From NCBI GenBank assembly GCA_910588755.1, contig CAJUQZ010000057.1:8216-24536 (forward strand): a stretch of DNA of 16,321 nucleotides, given 5' to 3'. Made by a program: the position numbers and the translations under genes. This document shows positions 1 to 7,158 of this stretch, in pieces (the stretch's first letter is position 1; each line of letters begins with the position of its first letter). Under the pieces are notes generated by a model. That model saw only the letters and a program-made list of their open reading frames with translations. It was not told the origin of the DNA and ran no database searches. The stretch is from an uncultured Lachnospiraceae bacterium (GTDB lineage: Bacteria > Bacillota > Clostridia > Lachnospirales > Lachnospiraceae).

Positions 1-808
1 CACGCTGTGCCATCGAGAAACGTGTGAGTGAGTCCATCATCAACAAGACATCTTTGCCCTGGTCCCTGAAATACTCCGCGATCGCTGTCGCTGTCTTTGC
101 GGCCTTATTCCGCTCGAGTGCCGGTCTGTCCGAGGTTGCCACCACCACGATGGAACGACGCATACCCTCCTCGCCAAGGTCGCGCTCGATGAACTCCCGG
201 ACCTCACGCCCGCGCTCACCGATTAGGGCGATCACGTTGATATCTGCCTTGGTATTTCTCGCAAACATACCCATGAGGGTAGATTTTCCTACACCTGAGC
301 CTGCAAAAATGCCAATACGCTGTCCTTTGCCGACGGTGATCAGTCCGTCCACCGCCTTTACGCCAAGCGGAAGCACTTCACTGATAATCGTCCTGCTCAT
401 CGGATCAGGCGGCGCGGCTTCGAGTGGATAGCGCTTCACCGTGGCTGGCTCTGGCACAAACCCGTCAATACACCGCCCTAGACCATCTAGCGTCTTGCCT
501 AGAAGGCACTCCCCTACGGACACGCTTAATGGATAATTCATGTTCTCGACGATACAGCCAAGACCAATACCCTCTGTGTCCTCATAGGGCATGAGCAGTG
601 TTCTCTTATCCTTAAATCCGACAACCTCCGCTAGAATCCCGTGCTCCTTCTCGGAATCTGTGTAGATCTTACACATGTCCCCAAGCTTTGCATCTGGTCC
701 TGTCGATTCGATTGTGAGTCCCACGACATTCTCAACCTTGCCCAGCTTTTTGAAAAAACTTTTATTCAAAACTGTCTGATATTTCTGAAAGGAAATACAA
801 GTCTCCAT
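1..808 (-). CDS. fliI: Flagellar export ATPase FliI (3' part cut by window edge)
   Basis: FliI is the ATPase of the flagellar type III export apparatus. It acts as a hexamer at the cytoplasmic face of the basal body with FliH and FliJ. I translated the 269 residues present: an N-terminal beta-barrel region (about 20-95), Walker A GSGVGKST at 170-177, the family motif GERGREV at 197-203, and Walker B VLLMMD at 254-259. The rest of the catalytic domain and the C-terminus, roughly 170 residues in usual family members, lie beyond base 1. The gene follows fliH after 19 nt, and its GGGG-type ribosome site overlaps the fliH stop. The start is uncertain: ATG at 808 lies 13 nt after the GGGG, while an in-frame GTG at 817 lies 4 nt after it. 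The flagellar rather than virulence identity is supported by the flagellar operon around it. Confidence 0.95.
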   Translation of the reverse strand, partial: METCISFQKYQTVLNKSFFKKLGKVENVVGLTIESTGPDAKLGDMCKIYTDSEKEHGILAEVVGFKDKRTLLMPYEDTEGIGLGCIVENMNYPLSVSVGECLLGKTLDGLGRCIDGFVPEPATVKRYPLEAAPPDPMSRTIISEVLPLGVKAVDGLITVGKGQRIGIFAGSGVGKSTLMGMFARNTKADINVIALIGERGREVREFIERDLGEEGMRRSIVVVATSDRPALERNKAAKTATAIAEYFRDQGKDVLLMMDSLTRFSMAQR

Positions 809-827
809 CTTATACACTAAACCCCTT

Positions 828-1751
828 TTATGGTTCGTATGACAAAAGTCTTAGCTCTTCATTGAGCGCTTCAAGCTGCGTCCCTAGACTGCAATCAAAG
901 ACACCATTTCCGGTCTCTATCATGCACTCATTTTTTCCGAGTGTGACATCCTCGAGAAGTTCCACGTTTTCGAGCACGATGTTGGTTCCCTTGATCAGCT
1001 CCCGCTTCTGCATGCTCGCAAAGGGATAATCCTCCTTTGACACATGGATCAAATAGGTGCTGCCTGTCTCGATATTTCTCATAGTATTCTGGATCAGGTA
1101 TATAATTAGCTCCCTTGAATTTTTGAGACTCACATGGAAAATATGCTCGTATATCCCTGTCAACATATCGATAAATACTGGTTCGAGCTCCTTGATCTTG
1201 CGCTGGTACTCCTCCTCTAAGGCCGCCCTCAACTGGTCCGCCTCAATCTGTATCTGCCCACGCTCCTCTGCCACGCTGTCAAGCCCGTCCTGATGTCCTT
1301 GCGCGAAACCGTCATTCTGTCCCTGTTCAAAGCCCTCCTGGTAGCCCTGGCCTCTGGCCTCCTCGATCACCTGAACTTTGACCTGCTCAATCTCTGCAAG
1401 CGCCTCCTCGCGCATCTGTTCAATCTGTGCCTGAGCCTCGGCGATCAGCTCTTCCTGCACCTGTCCTGGCTGCTGCGCAAACCCCTCCTGCGCCTGTAGT
1501 GTCTCATCAAACTCCTGGTTCTCGCCTACGATACTTCCTTCGCCGTCGCGGATTAGCTGCGAGACTTCGACTGCGCTGATGCCCTGTGTAAAGCCATCCG
1601 CAAAATCCGGCTCCTCGCCGCACTGTACGGCAAGCTCCATCGCAAGCTCTTTAAGCCTTGCCTCGGCCCGCGCATTGGAATCTATGATTCTTGTGTTGGC
1701 TGGATCGACCACAACCCAGCCTGATTTTAAGATACCACCACCATTAGACAA
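828..1751 (-). CDS. fliH: Flagellar assembly protein FliH, TTG start
   Basis: FliH regulates the export ATPase FliI and helps dock it at the flagellar base. The 307-residue product has a short N-terminal part with WVVVDPANTRII, then a long Glu/Gln-rich helical stretch (about 60-190). That stretch includes Gly repeats of the GxxxG type (GYQEGFEQGQNDGFAQGHQD), typical of FliH. A C-terminal FliH domain follows, from about residue 190. The frame stays open upstream to an ATG at 1847, but that stretch is read out of frame through fliG and is Arg/Ser-rich junk. A strong Shine-Dalgarno GGAGGTGA 8 nt before the TTG at 1749-1751 sets the start there, giving an 8-nt overlap with fliG. Identity rests on the repeats and position; FliH is poorly conserved in general. 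Confidence 0.88.
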   Translation of the reverse strand: MSNGGGILKSGWVVVDPANTRIIDSNARAEARLKELAMELAVQCGEEPDFADGFTQGISAVEVSQLIRDGEGSIVGENQEFDETLQAQEGFAQQPGQVQEELIAEAQAQIEQMREEALAEIEQVKVQVIEEARGQGYQEGFEQGQNDGFAQGHQDGLDSVAEERGQIQIEADQLRAALEEEYQRKIKELEPVFIDMLTGIYEHIFHVSLKNSRELIIYLIQNTMRNIETGSTYLIHVSKEDYPFASMQKRELIKGTNIVLENVELLEDVTLGKNECMIETGNGVFDCSLGTQLEALNEELRLLSYEP

Positions 1752-2751
1752 CGATCTCGTCACCTCCGCCTCTAGAAATAACGATCTCTCCAGAATCCTC
1801 AAGCTTTCTGATGATGTTGACGATCTTCTGCTGTGCCTCCTCAACATCCTTCATTCTGACAGGTCCCATAAACTCCATGTCCTCGCGGATCATCTCTGCC
1901 AGACGCTTTGACATATTGCTGAAAATCGCGTTCTGCACTTCCTCTGTCGAGCCCTTACATGCGATCGCAAGATCGTTGTTGTCAACATCTCTGAGCACAC
2001 GCTGGATCGCACGGTCATCAAGCAGCAAGATATCCTCGAATACGAACATCTTCTTCCTGATCTCGTCTGCGAGCTCTGGTTCCTCCACCTCGAGTGTCTC
2101 CATAATGTGTTTTTCTGTTCCTCTGTCTACAGTATTCAAAATCTCCACGACCGCGTCCACACCGCCGATGATCGTGTAATCCTGGTTTACGAGCGAAGAA
2201 AGCTTAGACTCGAGCACGCGCTCCACTTCCTTGATGACATCAGGACTTGTTCTGTCCATCGTCGCAATACGTCTTGCGACTTCCGCCTGCTTCTCCGGAA
2301 CCAGCGCCCCGAGAATCGTAGCCGCCTGTCCTGCTGATAAGTAGGACAATATCAATGCGATCGTCTGTGGGTGCTCATCCTGTATAAAGTTCAAAAGCTG
2401 CGACGCATCGGTTTTCTTCACAAACTCGAACGGCTTTACCTGCAGCGATGCTGTCAGTTTTCCGATGACATCCATCGCCTTGTCTGCGCCAAGCGCCTTC
2501 TCTAACAGTTCCTTTGCATAACCGATACCGCCCTCTGCGATATACTGCTGCGCCAGACATACCTCGTAAAACTCATTGATCACTTTTTCCTTTACCTGTG
2601 GTGTAACGCTCTTGGTATTCGCAATCTCGAGTGTCAGGTCCTCGATTTCCTCTTCCTTCAAATGTTTAAATATCAGGGAAGATTTCTCAGGTCCAAGGGC
2701 AATCAGTAAGATTGCCGCCTTCTGTATTCCCTTTAACTCTTCACTAGCCAT
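1744..2751 (-). CDS. fliG: Flagellar motor switch protein FliG
   Basis: FliG forms the rotor ring on the MS ring, binds FliF through its N-terminus and FliM through its middle, and carries the charged torque helix that faces the MotA stator. The 335-residue length is normal for the family. An N-terminal domain (about 1-105) begins with a hydrophobic AAILLIALG helix. The middle domain holds the FliM-binding EHPQ motif at 126-129, and a Gly-Gly hinge lies near 196. The C-terminal domain has the LLLDDRAIQRVLRDVD segment, followed by the charged helix SKRLAEMIREDMEFMGPVR. The ATG start lies 5 nt after the fliF stop, with a GGGGG-type ribosome site overlapping the fliF end. The Gly-rich C-terminal tail is shaped by the fliH ribosome binding site. 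Confidence 0.97.
   Translation of the reverse strand: MASEELKGIQKAAILLIALGPEKSSLIFKHLKEEEIEDLTLEIANTKSVTPQVKEKVINEFYEVCLAQQYIAEGGIGYAKELLEKALGADKAMDVIGKLTASLQVKPFEFVKKTDASQLLNFIQDEHPQTIALILSYLSAGQAATILGALVPEKQAEVARRIATMDRTSPDVIKEVERVLESKLSSLVNQDYTIIGGVDAVVEILNTVDRGTEKHIMETLEVEEPELADEIRKKMFVFEDILLLDDRAIQRVLRDVDNNDLAIACKGSTEEVQNAIFSNMSKRLAEMIREDMEFMGPVRMKDVEEAQQKIVNIIRKLEDSGEIVISRGGGDEIVV
1760..1767 (-). promoter_or_regulatory. Shine-Dalgarno of fliH inside fliG
   Basis: The minus strand reads GGAGGTGA, complementary to the 16S anti-SD over eight bases, with an 8-nt spacer to the TTG start of fliH. It lies within the last codons of fliG and encodes part of its RGGGDE tail, so translation of fliG and fliH is probably coupled. 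This site decides between the TTG and the far-upstream ATG. Confidence 0.8.
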
Positions 2752-2756
2752 TCAAG

Positions 2757-4370
2757 TTACCCCCAGTCCTCGTCAAGCCAATTTCGCAGGAGTGTCGCCA
2801 CTGCTTCCGGATTTTCCTCGACGAAGTTCTCTATCAGTTTTCTAGCCTCGGACTTCTGCTCGGTCTCGATGCCCTCAAGCTCATCAATGTTTGACTGCAG
2901 CAGGTCTTCCACTGCAAGTTCTTCCTCCTCCTCGACTTCCTTCTTGGTCCGAAGGCTCATGATAACCACGAATGCCAGAAGTGTGAGGATAATCACGATC
3001 AGTATGATCTGGACAATATCCTTGAGCTCTACTGTAGACTGGATCTCATCGATAAACTGGACTTCCTCATATGCCACAAGACTTATGTTTCTTGTCGGGA
3101 TACCGGTTGCATTGGCCACCATGCCAACGAGGTCTTCGTCTACTTCAAGCTTAATCCGCTCGTTGTTTGCGAGCTTGTATTCCTCCCATGAGATGCCGGC
3201 TAAAAGTCCCTGGAGTCTCACGTCCTGCTCCCTTACCACGCGGTATCTCACAGCCGCCACCGATACAGAGCTGTTGTTGTACATCACTGTACCTGTAGCG
3301 CCCTTTGTCGTCGTGATTGTCTCATTTGGGAGATAATCACTTCTTCGCTCATATGTACTACTGTTCGTTCCTGTCTGCTCACTGATCAGATAGTCTGTCT
3401 CGGAATTAGAATCTGTTCCAGGCACACCGCCCACGCCGTCTGTCGCAGTTGACTGAAATACCTCCTCATGAGCAAGCAGTCCCTGATCATGCTCATCATC
3501 TGGTGTTGAGTACTCATGTGACACGACTTCCTTCTGTGAGAAATCCATTGAGATGTTTGCCGCCACTTCGATCTGGTTGAACTCGTTTGTGCCAAAGAGT
3601 ACCTGTCTTACTTCATTCTTGATCAGGCTCTCCGCCTCCTGCTTGAGCATCATCATGTTGTCAGCCCTCTCGATCGTGGAGTAGGTCTGCTCGACCGGGA
3701 ACCAGGTCTTTCCGCTCACATCGGTGATCGTCACATTGTCTGTTGTATCGTTTCCAAGCGCTGTCGCAATGTATCTGGCAATCGCTGCAGCGTTCTCCTC
3801 ATCAAAAGCTGCCCCCTCATTGAGCTCAAGGATAACACCTGCATAGGTCTCCCGGTTCTGTGCGATGAGTGTACCATTGTCATCTGGAATGGTCAGCTGG
3901 CAGGTTGCCGTCTTGACCGCTGTCATGCTCTTGATGTCATCCTCCATCTGCGACTCGATAAAGAGCTTATAGCGCTTCTGCTTATCCGCCTCTGTCGTGG
4001 AAAAGCTTCCGTTGAGCACATCATCGATTGTGTAGCCCGCTGTCGGTATCTTGTTTGAGCCAAGCAGCAGACGTGCATCTGATTCCTGTGAACTGACTAC
4101 CTCAAAATGCAGGCCGTCCTTCGTCACATTGTAGTCCATCCCCTGTCCGTCTAGCAGTTCCTTCACGGCTGCCGCCTCCTTGGTGGACTCACAGTTTGCG
4201 ATATTGACATATTGCTTTTTCGTAAGTACCGCCACCAGTATTGCAATGGCAAGCAAAATCACCACTGCGATCCCGATGATCAGCGTCTTCTGCTTTGGCT
4301 GGAATTTATTCCACCATTCCTTAATCCGCTCCAATAGCTTTTTCCCAAAATCCAATACCTTGTCAACCAT
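2757..4370 (-). CDS. fliF: Flagellar MS-ring protein FliF
   Basis: FliF polymerises in the inner membrane into the MS ring, the base on which the rod, switch and export gate assemble. The product is 537 residues, near the usual length. It has an N-terminal membrane helix at about 29-50 (TLIIGIAVVILLAIAILVAV) and ring-building domains in the periplasm. A second membrane helix lies at about 453-472, followed by an acidic cytoplasmic stretch. The final 28 residues (EARKLIENFVEENPEAVATL onward) match the FliG-binding tail of the family. I start it at the ATG at 4368-4370, preceded by AAGGAGA with a 9-nt spacer. An in-frame TTG 39 nt upstream has no good ribosome site. An 81-nt spacer separates it from fliE. 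Confidence 0.96.
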   Translation of the reverse strand: MVDKVLDFGKKLLERIKEWWNKFQPKQKTLIIGIAVVILLAIAILVAVLTKKQYVNIANCESTKEAAAVKELLDGQGMDYNVTKDGLHFEVVSSQESDARLLLGSNKIPTAGYTIDDVLNGSFSTTEADKQKRYKLFIESQMEDDIKSMTAVKTATCQLTIPDDNGTLIAQNRETYAGVILELNEGAAFDEENAAAIARYIATALGNDTTDNVTITDVSGKTWFPVEQTYSTIERADNMMMLKQEAESLIKNEVRQVLFGTNEFNQIEVAANISMDFSQKEVVSHEYSTPDDEHDQGLLAHEEVFQSTATDGVGGVPGTDSNSETDYLISEQTGTNSSTYERRSDYLPNETITTTKGATGTVMYNNSSVSVAAVRYRVVREQDVRLQGLLAGISWEEYKLANNERIKLEVDEDLVGMVANATGIPTRNISLVAYEEVQFIDEIQSTVELKDIVQIILIVIILTLLAFVVIMSLRTKKEVEEEEELAVEDLLQSNIDELEGIETEQKSEARKLIENFVEENPEAVATLLRNWLDEDWG

Positions 4371-4451
4371 ATCAAGTGTCTCCTTCTCCCAAAATTCCCC
4401 TGTGGACAACCGTTTTGCCAGCCGTCCCGTAATCCTTTACAATCAGTTTAA

Positions 4452-4790
4452 TTAAATTTGTATCTGCATAATCTCCTTATATGCATCAAGGAGCTTGTCT
4501 CTGAGTGCGATCGTGTAGTTGAGCGCCGTCTGCGCCTTGCCTACCGCGATCGTAAGGTCATGTGTATTTTCTGAAATGCCCATCATCCACTTGAGTTCCT
4601 CGTTCTCCTGTGTCGAGAGCAGATCATTTGTATTGTTGATGTTCCCCACTGCTGCGTTCAGGATAGAGCTAAACATATTTTCGTTTTTCTGTCCATCACT
4701 GTCCGCATTTACATCGTATAGACGGCTTCTCACCGCGTCTGACTTAACGTTGTATAAACTATTGATATCGTTTGCTGCTGTTATTGTCAT
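4452..4790 (-). CDS. fliE: Flagellar hook-basal body protein FliE
   Basis: FliE is the small adapter that joins the MS ring to the proximal rod and is the first rod protein exported. The 112-residue product ends in LNYTIALRDKLLDAYKEIMQIQI; this C-terminal helix with a final EIM-x-I/M-Q motif is the hallmark of the family. The N-terminal half (about 1-45) is polar and variable, as usual. The ATG at 4790 has a GGGGG-type ribosome site with an 8-nt spacer. Unlike most genes of this operon, fliE sits behind a 153-nt structured spacer after flgC, which may tune its translation separately. Confidence 0.93.
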   Translation of the reverse strand: MTITAANDINSLYNVKSDAVRSRLYDVNADSDGQKNENMFSSILNAAVGNINNTNDLLSTQENEELKWMMGISENTHDLTIAVGKAQTALNYTIALRDKLLDAYKEIMQIQI

Positions 4791-4943
4791 TGTTCTTTCC
4801 CCCTAACTCCCATCTGTCTGCTTTAGCAGGCGTACATATCAGGATAGTGAAATCTTAGATTTCACTTTAACTCCCATCTGCCTGCTATGCCAGGACTGTG
4901 TACTCTCCTCAATAATTCCTTTTAAAACCCTTATACTTCCTTA
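4791..4943 (-). repeat. Structured flgC-fliE spacer with a duplicated module
   Basis: This spacer holds two direct copies of a 19-bp module at 4804-4822 and 4868-4886 (minus strand AGCAGRCAGATGGGAGTTA, 18/19 identical, 64 bp apart). Each copy sits beside a short hairpin (CTGC..GCAG at 4819-4830, CCTG..CAGG near 4881-4894). Between them lies a perfect 9-bp stem with a 3-nt loop, AGTGAAATC at 4846-4854 and GATTTCACT at 4858-4866. The copy nearest fliE supplies the GGGAGTTAGGGGG purine stretch just before its start. No T-run follows the hairpins, so this is not a standard terminator. Confidence 0.6.
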
Positions 4944-5438
4944 TCAGAAGTTCATCTCCAACCCTTTGTTTGCCATCGCCTTTGTCGCCTCAAACGCAGC
5001 CTGGTTTGCCTCGTAACCGCGGCTTGCGTCAATCATGTTTGTCATCTCCGTGATGACATTTACATTTGGATAATGAACGTATCCGTTTTCATCCGCGTCG
5101 GGGTGTTCCGGATCGTATGTCATCACTTCCTCTGTCCATGTATCCTCGTAGAGCCCGCCGATCTTGACGCCTGTTCCAGGGCTTGAGAGCCTCGCCGAGT
5201 TGGTGCAGCCTATCGGCCGACCGCCTAGGTTACTGAACGCTGTGTCAAGCATATGGGAGAATGTCCTGCTCTTGGTGTCTGTCTTCTCCTGAAATGTGAC
5301 AACCTTCCTGACATACGGCGTACCGTCCTCTGTTCTTGTCGAATGTGCGTTTGCCATGTTCTGTGAGATGATATCCATGCGGTACTGTTCTGCCGACATT
5401 CCCGACGCACTGATATCAAACGAATCAAATATTCCCAT
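4944..5438 (-). CDS. flgC: Flagellar basal-body rod protein FlgC
   Basis: FlgC is one of the proximal rod subunits, exported through the flagellar type III system and assembled above FliE and FlgB. The 164-residue product begins MGIFDSFDISASGMSAEQYRMDIISQNMANAHSTRTEDG, the N-terminal rod/hook/filament motif found in FlgB, FlgC, FlgE and FlgG. It ends with the conserved MIDASRGYEANQAAFEATKAMANKGLEM helix. At 164 residues it is somewhat longer than many FlgC proteins (about 130-150); the extra length lies in the middle, around the NLGGRPIGCTNSARL segment. AGGAGGTG with a 6-nt spacer overlaps the flgB stop, so translation is probably coupled to flgB. Confidence 0.95.
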   Translation of the reverse strand: MGIFDSFDISASGMSAEQYRMDIISQNMANAHSTRTEDGTPYVRKVVTFQEKTDTKSRTFSHMLDTAFSNLGGRPIGCTNSARLSSPGTGVKIGGLYEDTWTEEVMTYDPEHPDADENGYVHYPNVNVITEMTNMIDASRGYEANQAAFEATKAMANKGLEMNF

Positions 5439-5450
5439 CTAAAGCACCTC

Positions 5451-5843
5451 CTACTTCATCACAGACATTGTCTGCGAAAAGTTCTGGTTTAATAGCGTCA
5501 TCATTCCGTTGTATTTGGTCTGGTTCTTCGCTAAGATTGCCAGCTCATTTTGGATGCTCACATTGTTTTCGTCGTACCGGTACGAGAGCTCCTCGTAATC
5601 TGTGTAAATCTCTGGCTCAAGCGCCTCAAGATCAAGGTTCTTGACCCTCGCATCCACGGAATCCTGGTTTGCCCTCACAAAAGCATGTTTCAGCTCTGTC
5701 TCAAACCGGATATCTTTTCTCTTGTAACCTGGCGTGTTCACATTTGCAATGTTATTGTTGATAATGTCATTTCTCGTAGCGGCTGCATCGAGTGAAGCGC
5801 CCAGTGCATTCACGTAATCAAATATACCTGAGTTGCTTAACAT
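5451..5843 (-). CDS. flgB: Flagellar basal-body rod protein FlgB
   Basis: FlgB is the proximal rod subunit next to the MS ring and is usually the first gene of the fla/che operon in Firmicutes, as it is here. The 130-residue product has the N-terminal rod signature NDIINNNIANVNTPGYKRKDIRF (about 25-47) and a C-terminal helix, KNQTKYNGMMTLLNQNFSQTMSVMK. The ATG at 5841-5843 follows GGAGGAG closely. Another ATG four bases upstream is out of frame. A promoter with a CodY-like site lies about 95-120 nt upstream, so the operon begins here, 282 nt after codY. Confidence 0.95.
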   Translation of the reverse strand: MLSNSGIFDYVNALGASLDAAATRNDIINNNIANVNTPGYKRKDIRFETELKHAFVRANQDSVDARVKNLDLEALEPEIYTDYEELSYRYDENNVSIQNELAILAKNQTKYNGMMTLLNQNFSQTMSVMK

Positions 5844-5937
5844 TCATACTCCTCCTTCTTGTTTTTCCTATTTTCCAGTGCTATGTAAACCCTTATTGCC
5901 ATAACGAATTTACATAATATATTGTCTTTCTTACTCT

Positions 5938-5965
5938 ATTATAGATTATTTTCAGAATATTTCAA
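5938..5965 (-). promoter_or_regulatory. Sigma-A-type promoter of the flagellar operon
   Basis: On the minus strand, TTGAAA (5960-5965) is separated by 16 nt from a perfect -10 TATAAT (5938-5943). This places the transcript start near 5931, about 88 nt before flgB. It is the only strong sigma-A-like pair in the codY-flgB gap. The spacer contains a CodY-box match. Confidence 0.65.
5947..5961 (-). promoter_or_regulatory. Putative CodY box in the flgB promoter
   Basis: The minus strand reads AATATTCTGAAAATA. It matches the published CodY box AATTTTCWGAAAATT at 13 of 15 positions, with the core TTCTGAAAAT intact. It lies between and partly over the -35 of the flgB promoter, where a bound repressor would block RNA polymerase. 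CodY repression of the fla/che promoter is known in B. subtilis; here it is an inference from the site and from the neighbouring codY gene. Confidence 0.6.
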
Positions 5966-6045
5966 GTATTTTTTTCATTATTTTGCAATATTATGTGAAT
6001 TTGTTTTATTTTATTATGTAAATCCATTATTTTTAACCTGTCAGA

Positions 6046-6084
6046 CAAAAAAAGACCTATCTTTTCGAAAAGATAGGTCTTTTG
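6046..6084 (-). terminator. Rho-independent terminator of codY
   Basis: A perfect 34-base palindrome at 6050-6083 (half-arm AAAAGACCTATCTTTTC) can fold into a long hairpin with a UUCG-type loop. On the minus strand it runs straight into seven T residues (6047-6053). It lies 43 nt after the codY stop and separates codY from the flagellar operon. A shorter T-run on the other side would allow weak termination in the opposite direction. Confidence 0.9.
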
Positions 6085-6125
6085 TCTTAATTGTTTTATT
6101 TGTTTGTATTATTCAATCTGTTGAA

Positions 6126-6911
6126 TCATTTATTCAGCTGGCGCTTTAACGCATCGACTTCCTCAAACACGACGTCATTTAAAACCTTGATATATGTTCC
6201 CTTCATACCTGACGAGCGCGACTCGATGACGCCGGCGCTCTCAAACTTGCGCAGCGCATTGACAATCACGCTTCTTGTGATGCCCACACGGTCCGCAATC
6301 TTACTTGCGACAAGGATTCCCTCTGTGCCGTTGAGCTCATCGAAAATGTGTGTGATCGCCTCCATCTCCGAGAAGGACAATGTGGAGATGGCAGACTTCA
6401 CAACCGCCACCTTACGGCTCTCCTCAGCGTTCTCCTCGCTCACGGCGCGCAGCATCTCAAGACCCACCACGGTCACGCCGTACTCACATAAAATAATATC
6501 ATCAATATCGTACTGCTCATTGCATTTGTAGATAAACAGTGTGCCAAGGCGTTCCCCCGCTGTCTCAATCGGCGTGATAACCGCCTGATATTTGCGGATG
6601 TCCGGGCTCTCGAAGCCAAGTGTCGCGAGGTTGACATTTTCTTTTGTGGAGAGCACGCCAAGCAGCCGTTCATTTAACATGGGATCGATAAAGCCCCCTA
6701 CGCTGTCCTCCACAAGCTCCTTGAGTTCATCCACGCCCTCGCAGGTGCCCACACCCAGAACCTTACCTTTTTTGCTGATCACCAGCACATTTGAGTTGAC
6801 GATATCGCGCATTACCTTGCAGATATCATTGAAAACGACTTTGCTGGAATTATTGTTGTGTAAAAGTTTTCCGATTTTTCTTGTTTTATCTAAAAGTTGT
6901 ACACTACCCAT
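6126..6911 (-). CDS. codY: Global nutritional repressor CodY
   Basis: CodY is a cytoplasmic dimeric repressor that binds GTP and branched-chain amino acids and controls stationary-phase, transport, motility and other genes in Firmicutes. The 261-residue product matches the family length. The N-terminal GAF-type sensing domain covers about 1-155 (opening QLLDKTRKIGKLL). A long linker helix follows, then a winged helix-turn-helix domain with ASKIADRVGITRSVIVNALRK at 202-222 and the characteristic wing SAGVIESRSSGMKGTYIKVLN. The ATG at 6909-6911 has GGAGG with a 6-nt spacer. It has its own promoter and a strong terminator, so it appears monocistronic. I found no convincing CodY box in its own upstream region, so autoregulation is not supported by the sequence. 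Confidence 0.97.
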   Translation of the reverse strand: MGSVQLLDKTRKIGKLLHNNNSSKVVFNDICKVMRDIVNSNVLVISKKGKVLGVGTCEGVDELKELVEDSVGGFIDPMLNERLLGVLSTKENVNLATLGFESPDIRKYQAVITPIETAGERLGTLFIYKCNEQYDIDDIILCEYGVTVVGLEMLRAVSEENAEESRKVAVVKSAISTLSFSEMEAITHIFDELNGTEGILVASKIADRVGITRSVIVNALRKFESAGVIESRSSGMKGTYIKVLNDVVFEEVDALKRQLNK

Positions 6912-7018
6912 AGTAAACCTCCAAGTCCTTCTATTCTTCGCAGCATGCTGGAACGTCTGGCCTTCTGGCCGCTTTCATTTTCAACTTATCCGCAAAAATA
7001 GTTCTATATTATAGGGAA

Positions 7019-7047
7019 ATTTTAACATATGGCAGTCTATTTTTCAA
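7019..7047 (-). promoter_or_regulatory. Probable codY promoter
   Basis: On the minus strand, TTGAAA (7042-7047), a 17-nt spacer and TAAAAT (7019-7024) form a good sigma-A pair in the topA-codY gap, about 105 nt before codY. A TATAAT further down has no matching -35 at normal distance. I see no hairpin terminator for topA in this gap. Confidence 0.5.
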
Positions 7048-7158
7048 TAGTTCCAGTCAATAATTCAAGAATCCTTTACAATTTAATCGATTTTTTATAA
7101 ACGTATTATAATTTCGTTTGTTGGTGTAATTTCCTTAACAATTTCAAAAACAATACAA

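Larger units (their letters stand above)
5908..6023. repeat. ATTATGTAAAT motif repeated around the flgB promoter
   Basis: An exact 11-mer ATTATGTAAAT (6013-6023), a one-mismatch copy ATTATGTGAAT (5990-6000) and an exact inverted copy ATTTACATAAT (5908-5918) bracket the promoter at 5938-5965. A shorter TATGTAAA at 5882-5889 forms an 8-bp inverted repeat with 5909-5916. The region is AT-rich, so chance cannot be excluded, but three near-identical 11-mers in 116 bases suggest an operator. Confidence 0.4.

Noticed and set aside
24..431. Plus-strand open frame at the left edge
   Set aside because: It lies opposite fliI, whose Walker motifs are clear on the minus strand; the Ser/Pro/Thr-rich product is an antisense artefact.
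4371..4409. Upstream TTG start for fliF giving 550 residues
   Set aside because: The ATG at 4370 has AAGGAGA at 9 nt, whereas the TTG lacks a ribosome site; the extra 13 residues are unlike FliF N-termini.
6912..7158. CodY autoregulatory box upstream of codY
   Set aside because: No window in this gap came close to the 15-bp consensus; only A/T-rich half matches were found.
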